From Streptomyces brasiliensis (GTDB lineage Bacteria > Actinomycetota > Actinomycetes > Streptomycetales > Streptomycetaceae), in contig NZ_BMQA01000018.1 in NCBI RefSeq assembly GCF_014647875.1, positions 62,001-126,000 on the forward strand: a stretch of DNA of 64,000 bases. The letters run 5' to 3'. The position numbers were made by a program, and so were the translations under genes. The notes beneath the pieces were generated by a model, which saw only the letters and a program-made list of their open reading frames with translations, was not told where the DNA came from and did no database searches. Below are positions 16,583 through 25,656 of the stretch, in pieces (position 1 is the stretch's first letter; every line of letters begins with the position of its first letter).

Positions 16583-16925
16583 CTCGTCGCCGCCGATCTT
16601 TGTCTCGAAAACTACGATGAATCTTGAAAGGAGTCGTGGGAGGAGGCCCGCCGGAGGGAGCGTGCGCCGCCCTCGTCGGTGGCCGGGCCGTTTCCTGCGT
16701 TTCCACAGGAAAGCCAAGAGGTTACTGATGACCTCCGTTCATACGAATCTACAAGATGCCCGCGCTGGCCAGCCAACTCCTTCATGGTTTCAGTGACTGA
16801 CCCGGTCGGAGCACGGCCCTGTGTACTGGCTCCACTTCGCGTCAACAGCACATGAACGAGCCGGGCCCGCCGCACACGGATTGGCTCAATCCGAACGACC
16901 CACGAGACGAAGAAGAGAGCCGGTC
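16583..16925. promoter_or_regulatory. Divergent control region between pucR-like and xdh genes
   Basis: 343 bp without a gene, with lower G+C than its flanks at 16590-16635 and 16700-16780. Two palindromes stand out: TTTCCACAGGAAA (16700-16712) and GAGGTTACTGATGACCTC (16718-16735, one mismatch). They are the natural sites for PucR-type or other control of both transcripts. Confidence 0.5.
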
Positions 16926-17824
16926 ATGGACTTCCTTCGCCCCGCCAGCTGGGAGGAGGCGCTCGCCGCGAAGGCCGAGCACCCCACCGCTGTGCCGATT
17001 GCGGGTGGCACCGATGTGATGGTCGAGATCAACTTCGACCACCGCCGGCCCGAGTACCTGCTCGACCTGAACCGCATCGGCGACCTCTACGAGTGGGAGG
17101 TCGGCGACGACAGCGTGCGGCTCGGCGCCTCCGTGCCGTACACGAAGATCATGGAGCACCTCCGGGCCGAGCTGCCCGGTCTGGCCCTCGCCTCGCACAC
17201 GGTCGCCTCCCCGCAGATCCGCAACCGTGGCGGCGTCGGCGGCAACCTCGGCACCGCCTCCCCGGCCGGCGACGCCCACCCCGCCCTGCTGGCGGCGGGC
17301 GCCGAGGTCGAGGCCGCGTCGGTGCGCGGCACCCGCCTCATCCCCATCGACGACTTCTACACCGGCGTGAAGCGCAACGCGCTCGCCCCCGACGAGCTGA
17401 TCCGTGCCATTCGCATCAAGAAGGCGGACGGACCGCAGCAGTACTCGAAGGTGGGCACCCGCAACGCCATGGTCATCGCGGTCTGCGCCTTCGGTCTCGC
17501 CCTGCACCCCGGGACCCGCACCGTCCGCACCGGCATCGGCTCCGCCGCCCCGACCCCGGTCCGGGCGAGGACCGCCGAGGACTTCCTGAACGCGGCGCTC
17601 GACGAGGGCGGCTTCTGGGACAACGGAAAGATCATCACTCCGTCGGTCGCCAAGCAGTTCGCGGACCTGTGCGCCGCCGCCTGCAACCCGATCGACGACA
17701 TCCGGGGCACCGCGAACTACCGCCGCCACGCGGTCGGTGTCATGGCCCGCCGGACACTGACCTGGACCTGGGAGTCGTACCGCGGCACACGACGCGCCGC
17801 CTGTCAGAACGGGGGCGCTGCGTG

Positions 17825-17825
<1 letters not shown>
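16926..17825 (+). CDS. Xanthine dehydrogenase, FAD-binding subunit
   Basis: 299 residues of the CO-dehydrogenase/xanthine-dehydrogenase FAD subunit family: AVPIAGGTDVMVEIN near the N-terminus, then IRNRGGVGGNLGTASPAGDAHPALLA, the paired-glycine FAD-binding loops. The C-terminal domain (GIGSAAPTPVRARTAEDFL) is also present. It passes electrons from the iron-sulphur subunit to NAD via FAD. Start ATG 16926 follows GAAGAGAGCC. Its TGA overlaps the next start (TGATG at 17823-17827). Confidence 0.9.
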
Positions 17826-18394
<569 letters not shown>

Positions 18395-18396
18395 CC

Positions 18397-20814
18397 ATGC
18401 CGTCCCCCACTCTCGGCTTCGCTCGAGCGGGCGGTGCCCCCAGCGGCACCCCCACGAAGATCACCCAGGGTTCGCAGACCCGCGGCGGCATCGGCGAGTC
18501 CACGCTCCGCCCGGACGGCACCCTCAAGGTCACCGGTGAGTTCGCGTACTCGTCCGACATGTGGCACGAGGACATGTTGTGGGGCCATATCCTCCGCTCC
18601 ACGGTCGCCCACGCGGAGATCGTCTCCCTCGACACGGGCGAGGCCCTCGCCACGCCCGGCGTGTACGCCGTGATGACGTACGACGACCTGCCGACCGAGG
18701 TGAGGACCTACGGCCTCGAGATCCAGGACACCCCCGTCCTGGCCCACGGCAAGGTACGCCATCACGGCGAGCCCGTCGCGATCGTCGCCGCCGACCATCC
18801 GGAGACCGCCCGTCGCGCCGCCGCCAAGATCAAGGTGGAGTACCGCGAGCTGCCGGTCATCACCGACGAGGCCTCGGCGACCGCGCCGGACGCTGTCCTC
18901 GTCCACGAGAACCGCGACGACCACCACATCGGCCACGTCCCGCACCCCAACATCGTGCACCGCCAGCCGATCGTCCGCGGCGACGTCTCCGCCGCCCGGG
19001 AGCGGGCCGACGTCGTCGTCGAGGGCGAGTACTGCTTCGGCATACAGGACCAGGCCTTCCTCGGCCCCGAGTCCGGTCTCGCGGTACCCGACGAGGACGG
19101 CGGCGTCCACCTCTACATCGCCACCCAGTGGCTCCACTCCGACCTGCGCCAGATCGCGCCCGTGCTCGGCCTGCCCGAGGACAAGGTGCGCATGACGCTG
19201 GCCGGCGTCGGCGGCGCGTTCGGCGGCCGCGAGGACCTGTCGATGCAGATCCACGCCTGTCTGCTCGCCCTGCGCACCGGCAAGCCCGTCAAGATCGTCT
19301 ACAACCGCTTCGAGTCCTTCTTCGGACACGTCCACCGCCACCCCGCGCGGCTGTACTACGAGCACGGGGCCACGCGCGACGGCAAGCTGACCCACGTCGC
19401 GTGCCGCATCGTCCTGGACGGCGGGGCGTACGCCTCCGCGTCCCCCGCGGTCGTCGGCAACGCCTCCTCGCTCGGCATCGGGCCGTACGTGGTCGACGAC
19501 GTCGACATCGAGGCCATCGCCCTCTACACCAACAACCCGCCCTGCGGCGCGATGCGCGGCTTCGGCGCGGTCCAGGCGTGCTTCGCCTACGAGGCGCAGA
19601 TGGACAAGGTGGCGAAGGAACTCGGCATGGACCCGGTCGAGTTCCGGCAGCGGAACGCCATGGAACAGGGCACCATCATGCCGACGGGCCAGCCCGTCGA
19701 CTCCCCGGCCCCGGTCGCCGAACTCCTGCGCCGCGTCAAGGCGATGCCGCTGCCGCCGGAGCGCCAGTGGGAGAGCAGCGAGGGCGCCGACGTACGGCAG
19801 CTGCCCGGTGGTCTGTCCAACACCACGCACGGCGAGGGCGTCGTACGCGGCATCGGCTACGCGGTCGGCATCAAGAACGTCGGCTTCTCCGAGGGCTTCG
19901 ACGACTACTCGACGGCCAAGGTGCGCATGGAGGTCCTGGCCGGCGAGCCGGTCGCCACCGTGCACACCGCGATGGCGGAGGTCGGCCAGGGCGGCGTCAC
20001 CGTCCACGCGCAGATCGCCCGCACCGAACTGGGCGTCACCCAGGTGACGATCCGTCCGGCGGACACCCAGGTGGGCTCGGCGGGTTCGACCTCGGCCTCG
20101 CGGCAGACGTATGTCACCGGAGGCGCCGTGAAGAACGCCTGCGAGCTGGTCCGTGAACGGGTGCTGGAACTCGGCCGCCGCAAGTTCGGCACCTACCACC
20201 CCGCCTGGGCCACCGCCGAGTTGCTGCTCGAGGACGGCAAGGTCGTCACCGACGGCGGCGAGGTGCTGGCGACCGTGGCGGACGTCCTCGAGGACGAGGT
20301 CGTCGAGATCGAGGCGGAGTGGCGGCACCGGCGGACCGAGCCCTTCGACCTGCGCACCGGCCAGGGCAACGGCCACGTCCAGTACTCCTTCGCCGCGCAC
20401 CGGGCGGTCGTCGAGGTCGACACCGAACTCGGCCTGGTCAAGGTCATCGAACTGGCCTGCGCCCAGGATGTCGGCAAGGCGCTCAACCCGCTGTCGGTCA
20501 TCGGCCAGATCCAGGGCGGTACGGCGCAGGGACTGGGCGTAGCGGTGATGGAGGAGATCATCGTCGACCCGAAGACGGCGAAGGTCAGGAACCCGTCCTT
20601 CACGGACTATCTGATCCCCACGATCCTCGACACGCCGACCATCCCGGTCGACGTACTCGAACTGGCCGACGACCACGCCCCGTACGGCCTCCGAGGCATC
20701 GGCGAGGCGCCGACGCTGTCCTCGACTCCGGCGGTCCTGGCGGCGATCCGCAACGCGACTGGTCTGGAACTCAACCGCACGCCGGTACGCCCGGAACACC
20801 TCACGGGCAAGTGA
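18397..20814 (+). CDS. Xanthine dehydrogenase, molybdopterin-binding subunit
   Basis: 805 residues, the large subunit of the molybdo-hydroxylase. Visible motifs are GVGGAFGGRED (Moco-binding loop, about residue 270), AMRGFGAVQACFAYE, GQGGVTVHAQIA and the C-terminal GIGEAPTLSSTPAVLAAI containing the conserved catalytic Glu. It hydroxylates hypoxanthine/xanthine to urate. GAGAGGAGG precedes ATG 18397, only 3 bp after the small-subunit stop. Followed by a hairpin terminator (20845-20867). Confidence 0.92.
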   Translation: MPSPTLGFARAGGAPSGTPTKITQGSQTRGGIGESTLRPDGTLKVTGEFAYSSDMWHEDMLWGHILRSTVAHAEIVSLDTGEALATPGVYAVMTYDDLPTEVRTYGLEIQDTPVLAHGKVRHHGEPVAIVAADHPETARRAAAKIKVEYRELPVITDEASATAPDAVLVHENRDDHHIGHVPHPNIVHRQPIVRGDVSAARERADVVVEGEYCFGIQDQAFLGPESGLAVPDEDGGVHLYIATQWLHSDLRQIAPVLGLPEDKVRMTLAGVGGAFGGREDLSMQIHACLLALRTGKPVKIVYNRFESFFGHVHRHPARLYYEHGATRDGKLTHVACRIVLDGGAYASASPAVVGNASSLGIGPYVVDDVDIEAIALYTNNPPCGAMRGFGAVQACFAYEAQMDKVAKELGMDPVEFRQRNAMEQGTIMPTGQPVDSPAPVAELLRRVKAMPLPPERQWESSEGADVRQLPGGLSNTTHGEGVVRGIGYAVGIKNVGFSEGFDDYSTAKVRMEVLAGEPVATVHTAMAEVGQGGVTVHAQIARTELGVTQVTIRPADTQVGSAGSTSASRQTYVTGGAVKNACELVRERVLELGRRKFGTYHPAWATAELLLEDGKVVTDGGEVLATVADVLEDEVVEIEAEWRHRRTEPFDLRTGQGNGHVQYSFAAHRAVVEVDTELGLVKVIELACAQDVGKALNPLSVIGQIQGGTAQGLGVAVMEEIIVDPKTAKVRNPSFTDYLIPTILDTPTIPVDVLELADDHAPYGLRGIGEAPTLSSTPAVLAAIRNATGLELNRTPVRPEHLTGK

Positions 20815-20844
20815 ACCTCCTGGGGTTCGACCGGTGATCTGTTT

Positions 20845-20867
20845 CCTGGGGGACATCGTCCCCCAGG
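20845..20867 (+). terminator. Hairpin terminator after xdh large subunit
   Basis: Arms 20845-20854 and 20858-20867 pair over 10 bp with a 3-nt loop (ATC), 30 bp after the stop. It separates the three dehydrogenase genes from the permease, possibly only partly. Confidence 0.7.
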
Positions 20868-20974
20868 CCCCCAACTGTCCGTCCTGGGCCGTCCCCCGGG
20901 TCGTGCACATCCCGAATCCGGTGCCCGGCAAGGCGGTTGTACGGGTGCCCCGATGAACCTTGGGAGACGGCACC

Positions 20975-22432
20975 ATGACCCAGCAGTCACTGGAGCCCGG
21001 GACCACAGCCGAAGACGCGGGCGAAGGAACCCGCGTCCCCGCCGGCCGGTCCTGGCTCGACAGGTACTTCCACATATCCCGACGAGGATCCACCCTCGCC
21101 CGCGAGGTCCGCGGCGGCGTCACCACCTTCATGGCGATGGCGTACATCCTGCTGCTCAACCCCCTGATCCTCTCCGGCAAGGACGCCGCAGGCGACACGC
21201 TCGGCCAGAAGGCCCTGATCACCGCCACGGCGTTCGCCGCGGCCCTCACCACCCTGCTGATGGGCTTCGTCGGCAAGGTGCCGCTGGCCCTCGCCGCCGG
21301 GCTCTCCGTGTCCGGAGTCCTGTCGTCCCAGGTCGCCCCACAGATGACCTGGCCGCAGGCCATGGGCATGTGTGTGCTGTACGGCGTCGCCATCATGCTC
21401 CTGGTCGTCACCGGCCTGCGCGAGATGATCATGAACGCGATCCCGCTCGCGCTCAAGCACGGCATCACCATGGGCATCGGCCTGTTCATCGCCCTCATCG
21501 GCTTCTACAAGTCCGGCTTCGTGCACCAGGGCGAGGCCACCCCGGTCACCCTCGGCCCGGCGGGCGAACTCGCGGGCTGGCCCGTGCTGTTGTTCGCCGG
21601 CACGCTCCTCCTGATCTTCATGCTCCAGGCCCGGGGCGTTCCCGGCGCCATCCTCATCGGCATCGTCAGCGGCACGGTCGTCGCCGCCGTCCTGAACGCC
21701 GCCGGGGTCGTCGACCCGAAGCAGTGGGCCGCCGGCGCCCCCGAACTGCACGGCGGCGCGGTCTCGATGCCCGACTTCTCGCTCTTCGGGCACGTCGAGT
21801 TCGGCGGCTGGGGCAAGGTCGGCGCGATGACCGTCGGCATGATCGTCTTCACGCTCGTGCTCGCCGGGTTCTTCGACGCGATGGCGACCATCATCGGCGT
21901 CGGCACGGAGGCCGGGCTGGCCGACGACAGGGGCCGGATGCCGGGCCTGTCCAAGGCACTGTTCATCGACGGCGCGGGCGGCGCGATCGGCGGTGTCGCG
22001 GGCGGCTCCGGCCAGACCGTGTTCATCGAGTCGGCGACCGGCGTCGGCGAGGGCGCCCGCACCGGCCTCGCCTCGGTCGTCACCGGAGCCTTCTTCGCGG
22101 CCTGTCTGTTCTTCACCCCGCTGACCGCGATCGTGCCGCAGGAGGTGGCCTCCGCCGCCCTGGTGGTCATCGGCGCGATGATGCTGATGAACGCACGGCA
22201 CGTCGACTGGGCCGACCGCGCCACGGCGATCCCGGTGTTCCTCACGGTCGTCCTGATGCCGTTCACCTACACCATCACCACGGGCGTGGCTGCCGGCGTG
22301 ATCTCGTACGTCGCCATCAAGACCGCCCAGGGCAAGGCACGGGAGATCGGGGCGTTCATGTGGGGCCTCGCGGTGATCTTCCTGGTGTACTTCGCTCTCA
22401 ACCCGATCGAGGGCTGGCTGGGCGTGCACTAG
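20975..22432 (+). CDS. NCS2-family purine permease (AzgA/GhxP-like)
   Basis: 485 residues with about 12 membrane spans. The N-terminal GGVTTFMAMAYILLLNPLIL and the central GFFDAMATIIGVGTEAGL and GGVAGGSGQTVFIESATGVGEGARTGLAS are the signature blocks of the AzgA-like (hypoxanthine/guanine) branch of nucleobase:cation symporters. It would import purine bases for the adjacent xanthine dehydrogenase. ATG 20975 follows GGGAGACGGC. XdhC follows 47 bp downstream. Confidence 0.9.
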   Translation: MTQQSLEPGTTAEDAGEGTRVPAGRSWLDRYFHISRRGSTLAREVRGGVTTFMAMAYILLLNPLILSGKDAAGDTLGQKALITATAFAAALTTLLMGFVGKVPLALAAGLSVSGVLSSQVAPQMTWPQAMGMCVLYGVAIMLLVVTGLREMIMNAIPLALKHGITMGIGLFIALIGFYKSGFVHQGEATPVTLGPAGELAGWPVLLFAGTLLLIFMLQARGVPGAILIGIVSGTVVAAVLNAAGVVDPKQWAAGAPELHGGAVSMPDFSLFGHVEFGGWGKVGAMTVGMIVFTLVLAGFFDAMATIIGVGTEAGLADDRGRMPGLSKALFIDGAGGAIGGVAGGSGQTVFIESATGVGEGARTGLASVVTGAFFAACLFFTPLTAIVPQEVASAALVVIGAMMLMNARHVDWADRATAIPVFLTVVLMPFTYTITTGVAAGVISYVAIKTAQGKAREIGAFMWGLAVIFLVYFALNPIEGWLGVH

Positions 22433-22479
22433 CCCGGCCCTTGACTCCCTTTTCCGCAACCGCAGTCGAGGAGACCGAG

Positions 22480-23631
22480 ATGCTGGACGTCGCCGACGAG
22501 CTGAACCGGTGGGCCGAGCAGGGACGCGACTTCGCCGTGGCCACCGTGGTGGCGGTCGGCGGCAGCGCCCCCCGGCAGCCGGGCGCCGCCCTCGCGGTGG
22601 ACGCGGACGGCACGGTCGTCGGCTCGGTCTCCGGCGGTTGTGTGGAGGGTGCCGTGTACGAACTGTGCGCGCAGGCGCTCCAGGACGGCGAGACGGTCCT
22701 GGAGCGCTTCGGGTACAGCGACGAGGACGCCTTCGCCGCCGGCCTGACCTGCGGCGGTGTCATCGACGTCCTGGTGACTCCGGTACGGGCGGCCGATCCC
22801 GTCCGTCCGGTGGTCGCGTCCGCGCTGGCCGCCGCCGCGAGAGGGGAGGCGGCGGCGATCGCGCGGATCGTGACGGGGCCGGCCGAGCTGACGGGCCGCG
22901 CCGTGCTGGTGCGCCCGGACGGCTCGTACGACGGCGGCTTCGGCGGCCACCCGGAACTGGACCGGACGGTCGCCGCCGAGGCCGGCGCCTTTCTGGACGC
23001 GGGCCGCACCGGCACCCTGGAGATCGGCGAACAGGGCTCGCGCTGCGGCGCCCCGCTCACTGTCCTGGTGGAGACCTCTGTACCGCCGCCCCGGATGATC
23101 GTCTTCGGCGCGATCGACTTCGCGTCCGCGCTGGTCCGGATCGGCAAGTTCCTGAACTACCGCGTGACGGTGTGCGACGCCCGCCCCGTCTTCGCGACGC
23201 AGACCCGCTTCCCCGAGGCCGACGAGATCGTCGTCGAGTGGCCCCACGAGTACCTGGGCCGTACGGCCGTGGACGCGCGGACGGTCCTGTGCGTCCTCAC
23301 CCACGACGCCAAGTTCGACGTACCGCTCTTGCGGTTGGCCCTGCGTCTTCCGGTCGCCTATGTCGGTGCGCTGGGCTCCCGCCGCACCCATCTGGACCGC
23401 AACCAACGGCTCCGTGAAGTCGGCGTCACGGACCTGGAGTTGGTCCGGCTGCGCTCTCCGATCGGCCTCGACCTCGGTGCCCGCACTCCCCAGGGGACGG
23501 CCCTGTCGATCGCGTCGGAGATCGTCGCCGACCGGCGCGGCGGCAGCGGGGTCTCGCTGACCGGCGCGCACACCCCGATCCACCATGACGGGGCCGGGAA
23601 ACTCCCGGAGCGGATCGAGTCGGTGGTGTGA
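22480..23631 (+). CDS. XdhC-family molybdenum cofactor maturation protein
   Basis: 383 residues. The N-terminal XdhC domain (AVGGSAPRQPGAALAVDADGTVVGSVSGGCVEGAVYE, LTCGGVIDVLV) is joined to the C-terminal Rossmann-like XdhC domain (VLCVLTHDAKFDVPLLRLAL, VGALGSRRTH, SPIGLDLGARTPQGTALSIASEIVA). XdhC binds Moco and supports its sulfuration and insertion into xanthine dehydrogenase. ATG 22480 follows GAGGAGACC. It ends the purine locus; the next gene is convergent, 15 bp away. Confidence 0.9.
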   Translation: MLDVADELNRWAEQGRDFAVATVVAVGGSAPRQPGAALAVDADGTVVGSVSGGCVEGAVYELCAQALQDGETVLERFGYSDEDAFAAGLTCGGVIDVLVTPVRAADPVRPVVASALAAAARGEAAAIARIVTGPAELTGRAVLVRPDGSYDGGFGGHPELDRTVAAEAGAFLDAGRTGTLEIGEQGSRCGAPLTVLVETSVPPPRMIVFGAIDFASALVRIGKFLNYRVTVCDARPVFATQTRFPEADEIVVEWPHEYLGRTAVDARTVLCVLTHDAKFDVPLLRLALRLPVAYVGALGSRRTHLDRNQRLREVGVTDLELVRLRSPIGLDLGARTPQGTALSIASEIVADRRGGSGVSLTGAHTPIHHDGAGKLPERIESVV

Positions 23632-23646
23632 GCCCGGCGTTGGCCG

Positions 23647-24087
23647 TCACGCCGTTCCGAGCAGCCTGTTCACCGCCCGCCCGAACACCGCTCGGGACGC
23701 ACCGGTCAGGACGGGATCGACGACGGACGGGAGCCCGCGGACACGGAGTCGCTCGTGCCAGACGACCCGGGTGCGCCCGCCGGGGCCCGGGCGGACGTGC
23801 AGTTCGGCCCATCCGAGGACCACCCGGCCGCGCTTCTCCAGACGGCACAGGCCGGGGGAGTCGTCCTCCGGGGGCTGCCACACCGTCACCTCCATCGGGT
23901 CGTCGAACGCGAGGGGACCGACGCCGGAGCGGGCCACGAAGCGGGTTCCCACGCGCGTCGGCGGGGGTGTGAGGACGGTGATCCGGGTCAGTGGGACGGA
24001 GTCGGCGTGCCGCGCCCACTCCGTGAGCCGACGCCACGCCTCGTCGATCGGGAGTGGTGCGGTGCGCTGGAGCAGGAATTCGGCCAC
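23647..24087 (-). CDS. SRPBCC-family (polyketide cyclase-like) protein
   Basis: 146 residues with the START/SRPBCC pattern: LLQRTAPLPIDEAWRRLTEWARHADSVP at the start, a beta-rich middle (GTRFVARSG, EVTVWQPP, GRVVLGWAELHVRPGPGGRTRVVWHE) and a long C-terminal helix (PVLTGASRAVFGRAVNRLLG). It likely binds a hydrophobic ligand; no catalytic role assigned. A decayed deacetylase fragment lies directly upstream. Confidence 0.75.
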   Translation of the reverse strand: MAEFLLQRTAPLPIDEAWRRLTEWARHADSVPLTRITVLTPPPTRVGTRFVARSGVGPLAFDDPMEVTVWQPPEDDSPGLCRLEKRGRVVLGWAELHVRPGPGGRTRVVWHERLRVRGLPSVVDPVLTGASRAVFGRAVNRLLGTA

Positions 24088-24125
24088 GGCGGGATCCTAG
24101 GGATCGTCCAAGGCTCGAGGGGCAA

Positions 24126-24266
24126 AGTCTCGCTGGCGAGCTCGTGGCCCTCGGCGGCCATCCTCTTGACCGGATCCGGGTACTTGTCGATGTGCCGCTC
24201 GCCGAGCAGGAAGAAGGACGACGGGACCCCCTTCTCCTTCAGGATGCCGAGGTCGACGGCCTGATC
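24126..24266 (-). pseudogene. Polysaccharide deacetylase remnant
   Basis: A minus-strand fragment reads ILKEKGVPSSFFLLGERHID then KYPDPVKRMAAEGHELAS, matching the NodB-type polysaccharide deacetylase core, where FFLLG and EGHE are conserved. There is no upstream catalytic Asp motif, and the frame runs into the SRPBCC gene after about 47 matching codons. This is a short degraded relic, not a working enzyme. Confidence 0.7.
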
Positions 24267-24386
24267 GAAGACTGGACATGCCGGGATGCACGGCGAGTAT
24301 GGACGCGGTGTATAGACGAGGTGCATAGCAGGCCGGGCGCCCGGCGCGGGGCCGTATCACCATGGGTGGGGTAGGGAGGTGTGGCG

Positions 24387-24839
24387 ATGCCGGAACTGTC
24401 GGAGCGGGAGGCGCGGCTGCGGTTCATGGCCGCGCGCGTGGCACGGCTGGCGACGGTGGACCCGGCGGGCCGTCCCCATCTGGTGCCGGTCGTGTTCGCG
24501 GGGCAGGGTGCCGACGGCCTCGTCATGGCGGTGGACGGCAAACCGAAGACGACGACCCGGCTGAAGCGGCTCCGCAACATCGCCGCCCACCCGTCGGTGT
24601 GCCTGCTGACGGACGCCTACGACGAGGACTGGGACCGGTTGTGGTGGGTCCGCGCGGACGGGGACGCACGGGTGATCGAGGCCGGTTCGCCCGACGCGGC
24701 TGACGCGGCGGCGTACGAATCCGCCCTGGCCAACCTGCGTGCCAAGTACCCCCAGTACGAGGCCGCTTCACCGACCGGCCCGGTCGTCACCGTCACCGTC
24801 CTGCGCTGGAAGGGGTGGTCTGCGAGCGACGAGATGTGA
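24387..24839 (+). CDS. PPOX-class F420-dependent oxidoreductase (TIGR03668-like)
   Basis: 150 residues with MPELSEREARLRFMAARVARLATVDPAGRPHLVPVVFA, KPKTTTRLKRLRNIAAHPSVCLLTD and a C-terminal YEAASPTGPVVTVTVLRWKGW, characteristic of the TIGR03668 subgroup of F420-dependent PPOX proteins. Substrate unknown. GGGAGGTG precedes ATG 24387; GTG 24381 is an alternative two codons up. Second F420-type gene in the window (the first is at 1668). Confidence 0.85.
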   Translation: MPELSEREARLRFMAARVARLATVDPAGRPHLVPVVFAGQGADGLVMAVDGKPKTTTRLKRLRNIAAHPSVCLLTDAYDEDWDRLWWVRADGDARVIEAGSPDAADAAAYESALANLRAKYPQYEAASPTGPVVTVTVLRWKGWSASDEM

Positions 24840-25080
24840 CGGCCGATCTCGATCCCGGCCGGGCTGCACCAGTTCGACGACCGGGCGGGCGCAGTACCCG
24901 GCAAGGCGCGGACGTGCCGCCGCAGGCGTGGCGGGGCGCGCGGCCTTCGTCGTGACGGTGCGTCGAGGCGGCATTAAAACCGCGTAAAGATTGCCGGAAG
25001 CAGGCAATGCCGATCATCGCCGCTCCATGTGAACATGCCTGCGGCAGCGGGGGGAGGGCAAGGAGAGGCGGTGATGACGA
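24840..25080. other. Intergenic stretch upstream of the NfeD-like gene
   Basis: No gene seen. An A/T-richer element near 24975-25000 (ATTAAAACCGCGTAAAG) is a possible promoter for the NfeD-like/flotillin pair, and GGGGGGAGGGCAAGGAG lies just before it. Confidence 0.4.
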
Positions 25081-25602
25081 ATGGCCTGGTTTCTGGGTCT
25101 CGGCATTGTGGGGGTCGCCCTTCTTGCTCTGTCGCTCCTTCTCGACGGCGTGCTCGAGGGAATCTTCGACGGCCTGGACGCGCTCGACGGCGTCGCCGAC
25201 GGGTGGCTGTCGCTGCCGGTCGTCGCGGGATTCGTGTCCATGCTCGGCTTCTCGGCGGCGATCGTCATGGGCACCACCGGGCTGGGCGCGGTGGGCGCCA
25301 CCGCGATCGGCGCACCTGCCGGCGTCGCCACGGGCTGGTTCGCCCACCGGCTCAGCCGGACGCTGATGCGGGGCGAGAGCGGACAAGCGCCCCGCGGCGA
25401 CGACCTGATCGGTCTGCCCGCTTCCGTGGTGACCGCCATCCCGGCCGGCGGCTATGGCGAGGTGCTGCTCCAACTGGCCGGACAGCCGGTGAAGTTCGCG
25501 GCCAGGAGCCAGAGCCCGGAGCCGGTGGCCCGGGGCGCCGAGGTCTGGGTGGACCAGGCGCTGTCGCACACGGCGGTCTCGGTGCGCCCCGTGCGGCACT
25601 GA
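25081..25602 (+). CDS. NfeD-like membrane protein
   Basis: 173 residues. Three N-terminal spans (FLGLGIVGVALLALSLLL, LPVVAGFVSMLGFSAAIVMG, GLGAVGATAIGAPAGVATGWFA) are followed by a soluble C-terminal OB-like domain (LIGLPASVVTAIPAGGYGEVLLQLAGQPVKFAARS, GAEVWVD) as in short NfeD proteins. NfeD and flotillin are typically co-encoded and act together in membrane microdomains. The flotillin gene begins 54 bp downstream. ATG 25081 is preceded by AGGAGAGGCGG. Confidence 0.8.
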   Translation: MAWFLGLGIVGVALLALSLLLDGVLEGIFDGLDALDGVADGWLSLPVVAGFVSMLGFSAAIVMGTTGLGAVGATAIGAPAGVATGWFAHRLSRTLMRGESGQAPRGDDLIGLPASVVTAIPAGGYGEVLLQLAGQPVKFAARSQSPEPVARGAEVWVDQALSHTAVSVRPVRH

Positions 25603-25656
25603 CGTCCCCCTGTTGCTCACTCATTCTCAACTGCTGGACGATTCAGGGGTATTGAC

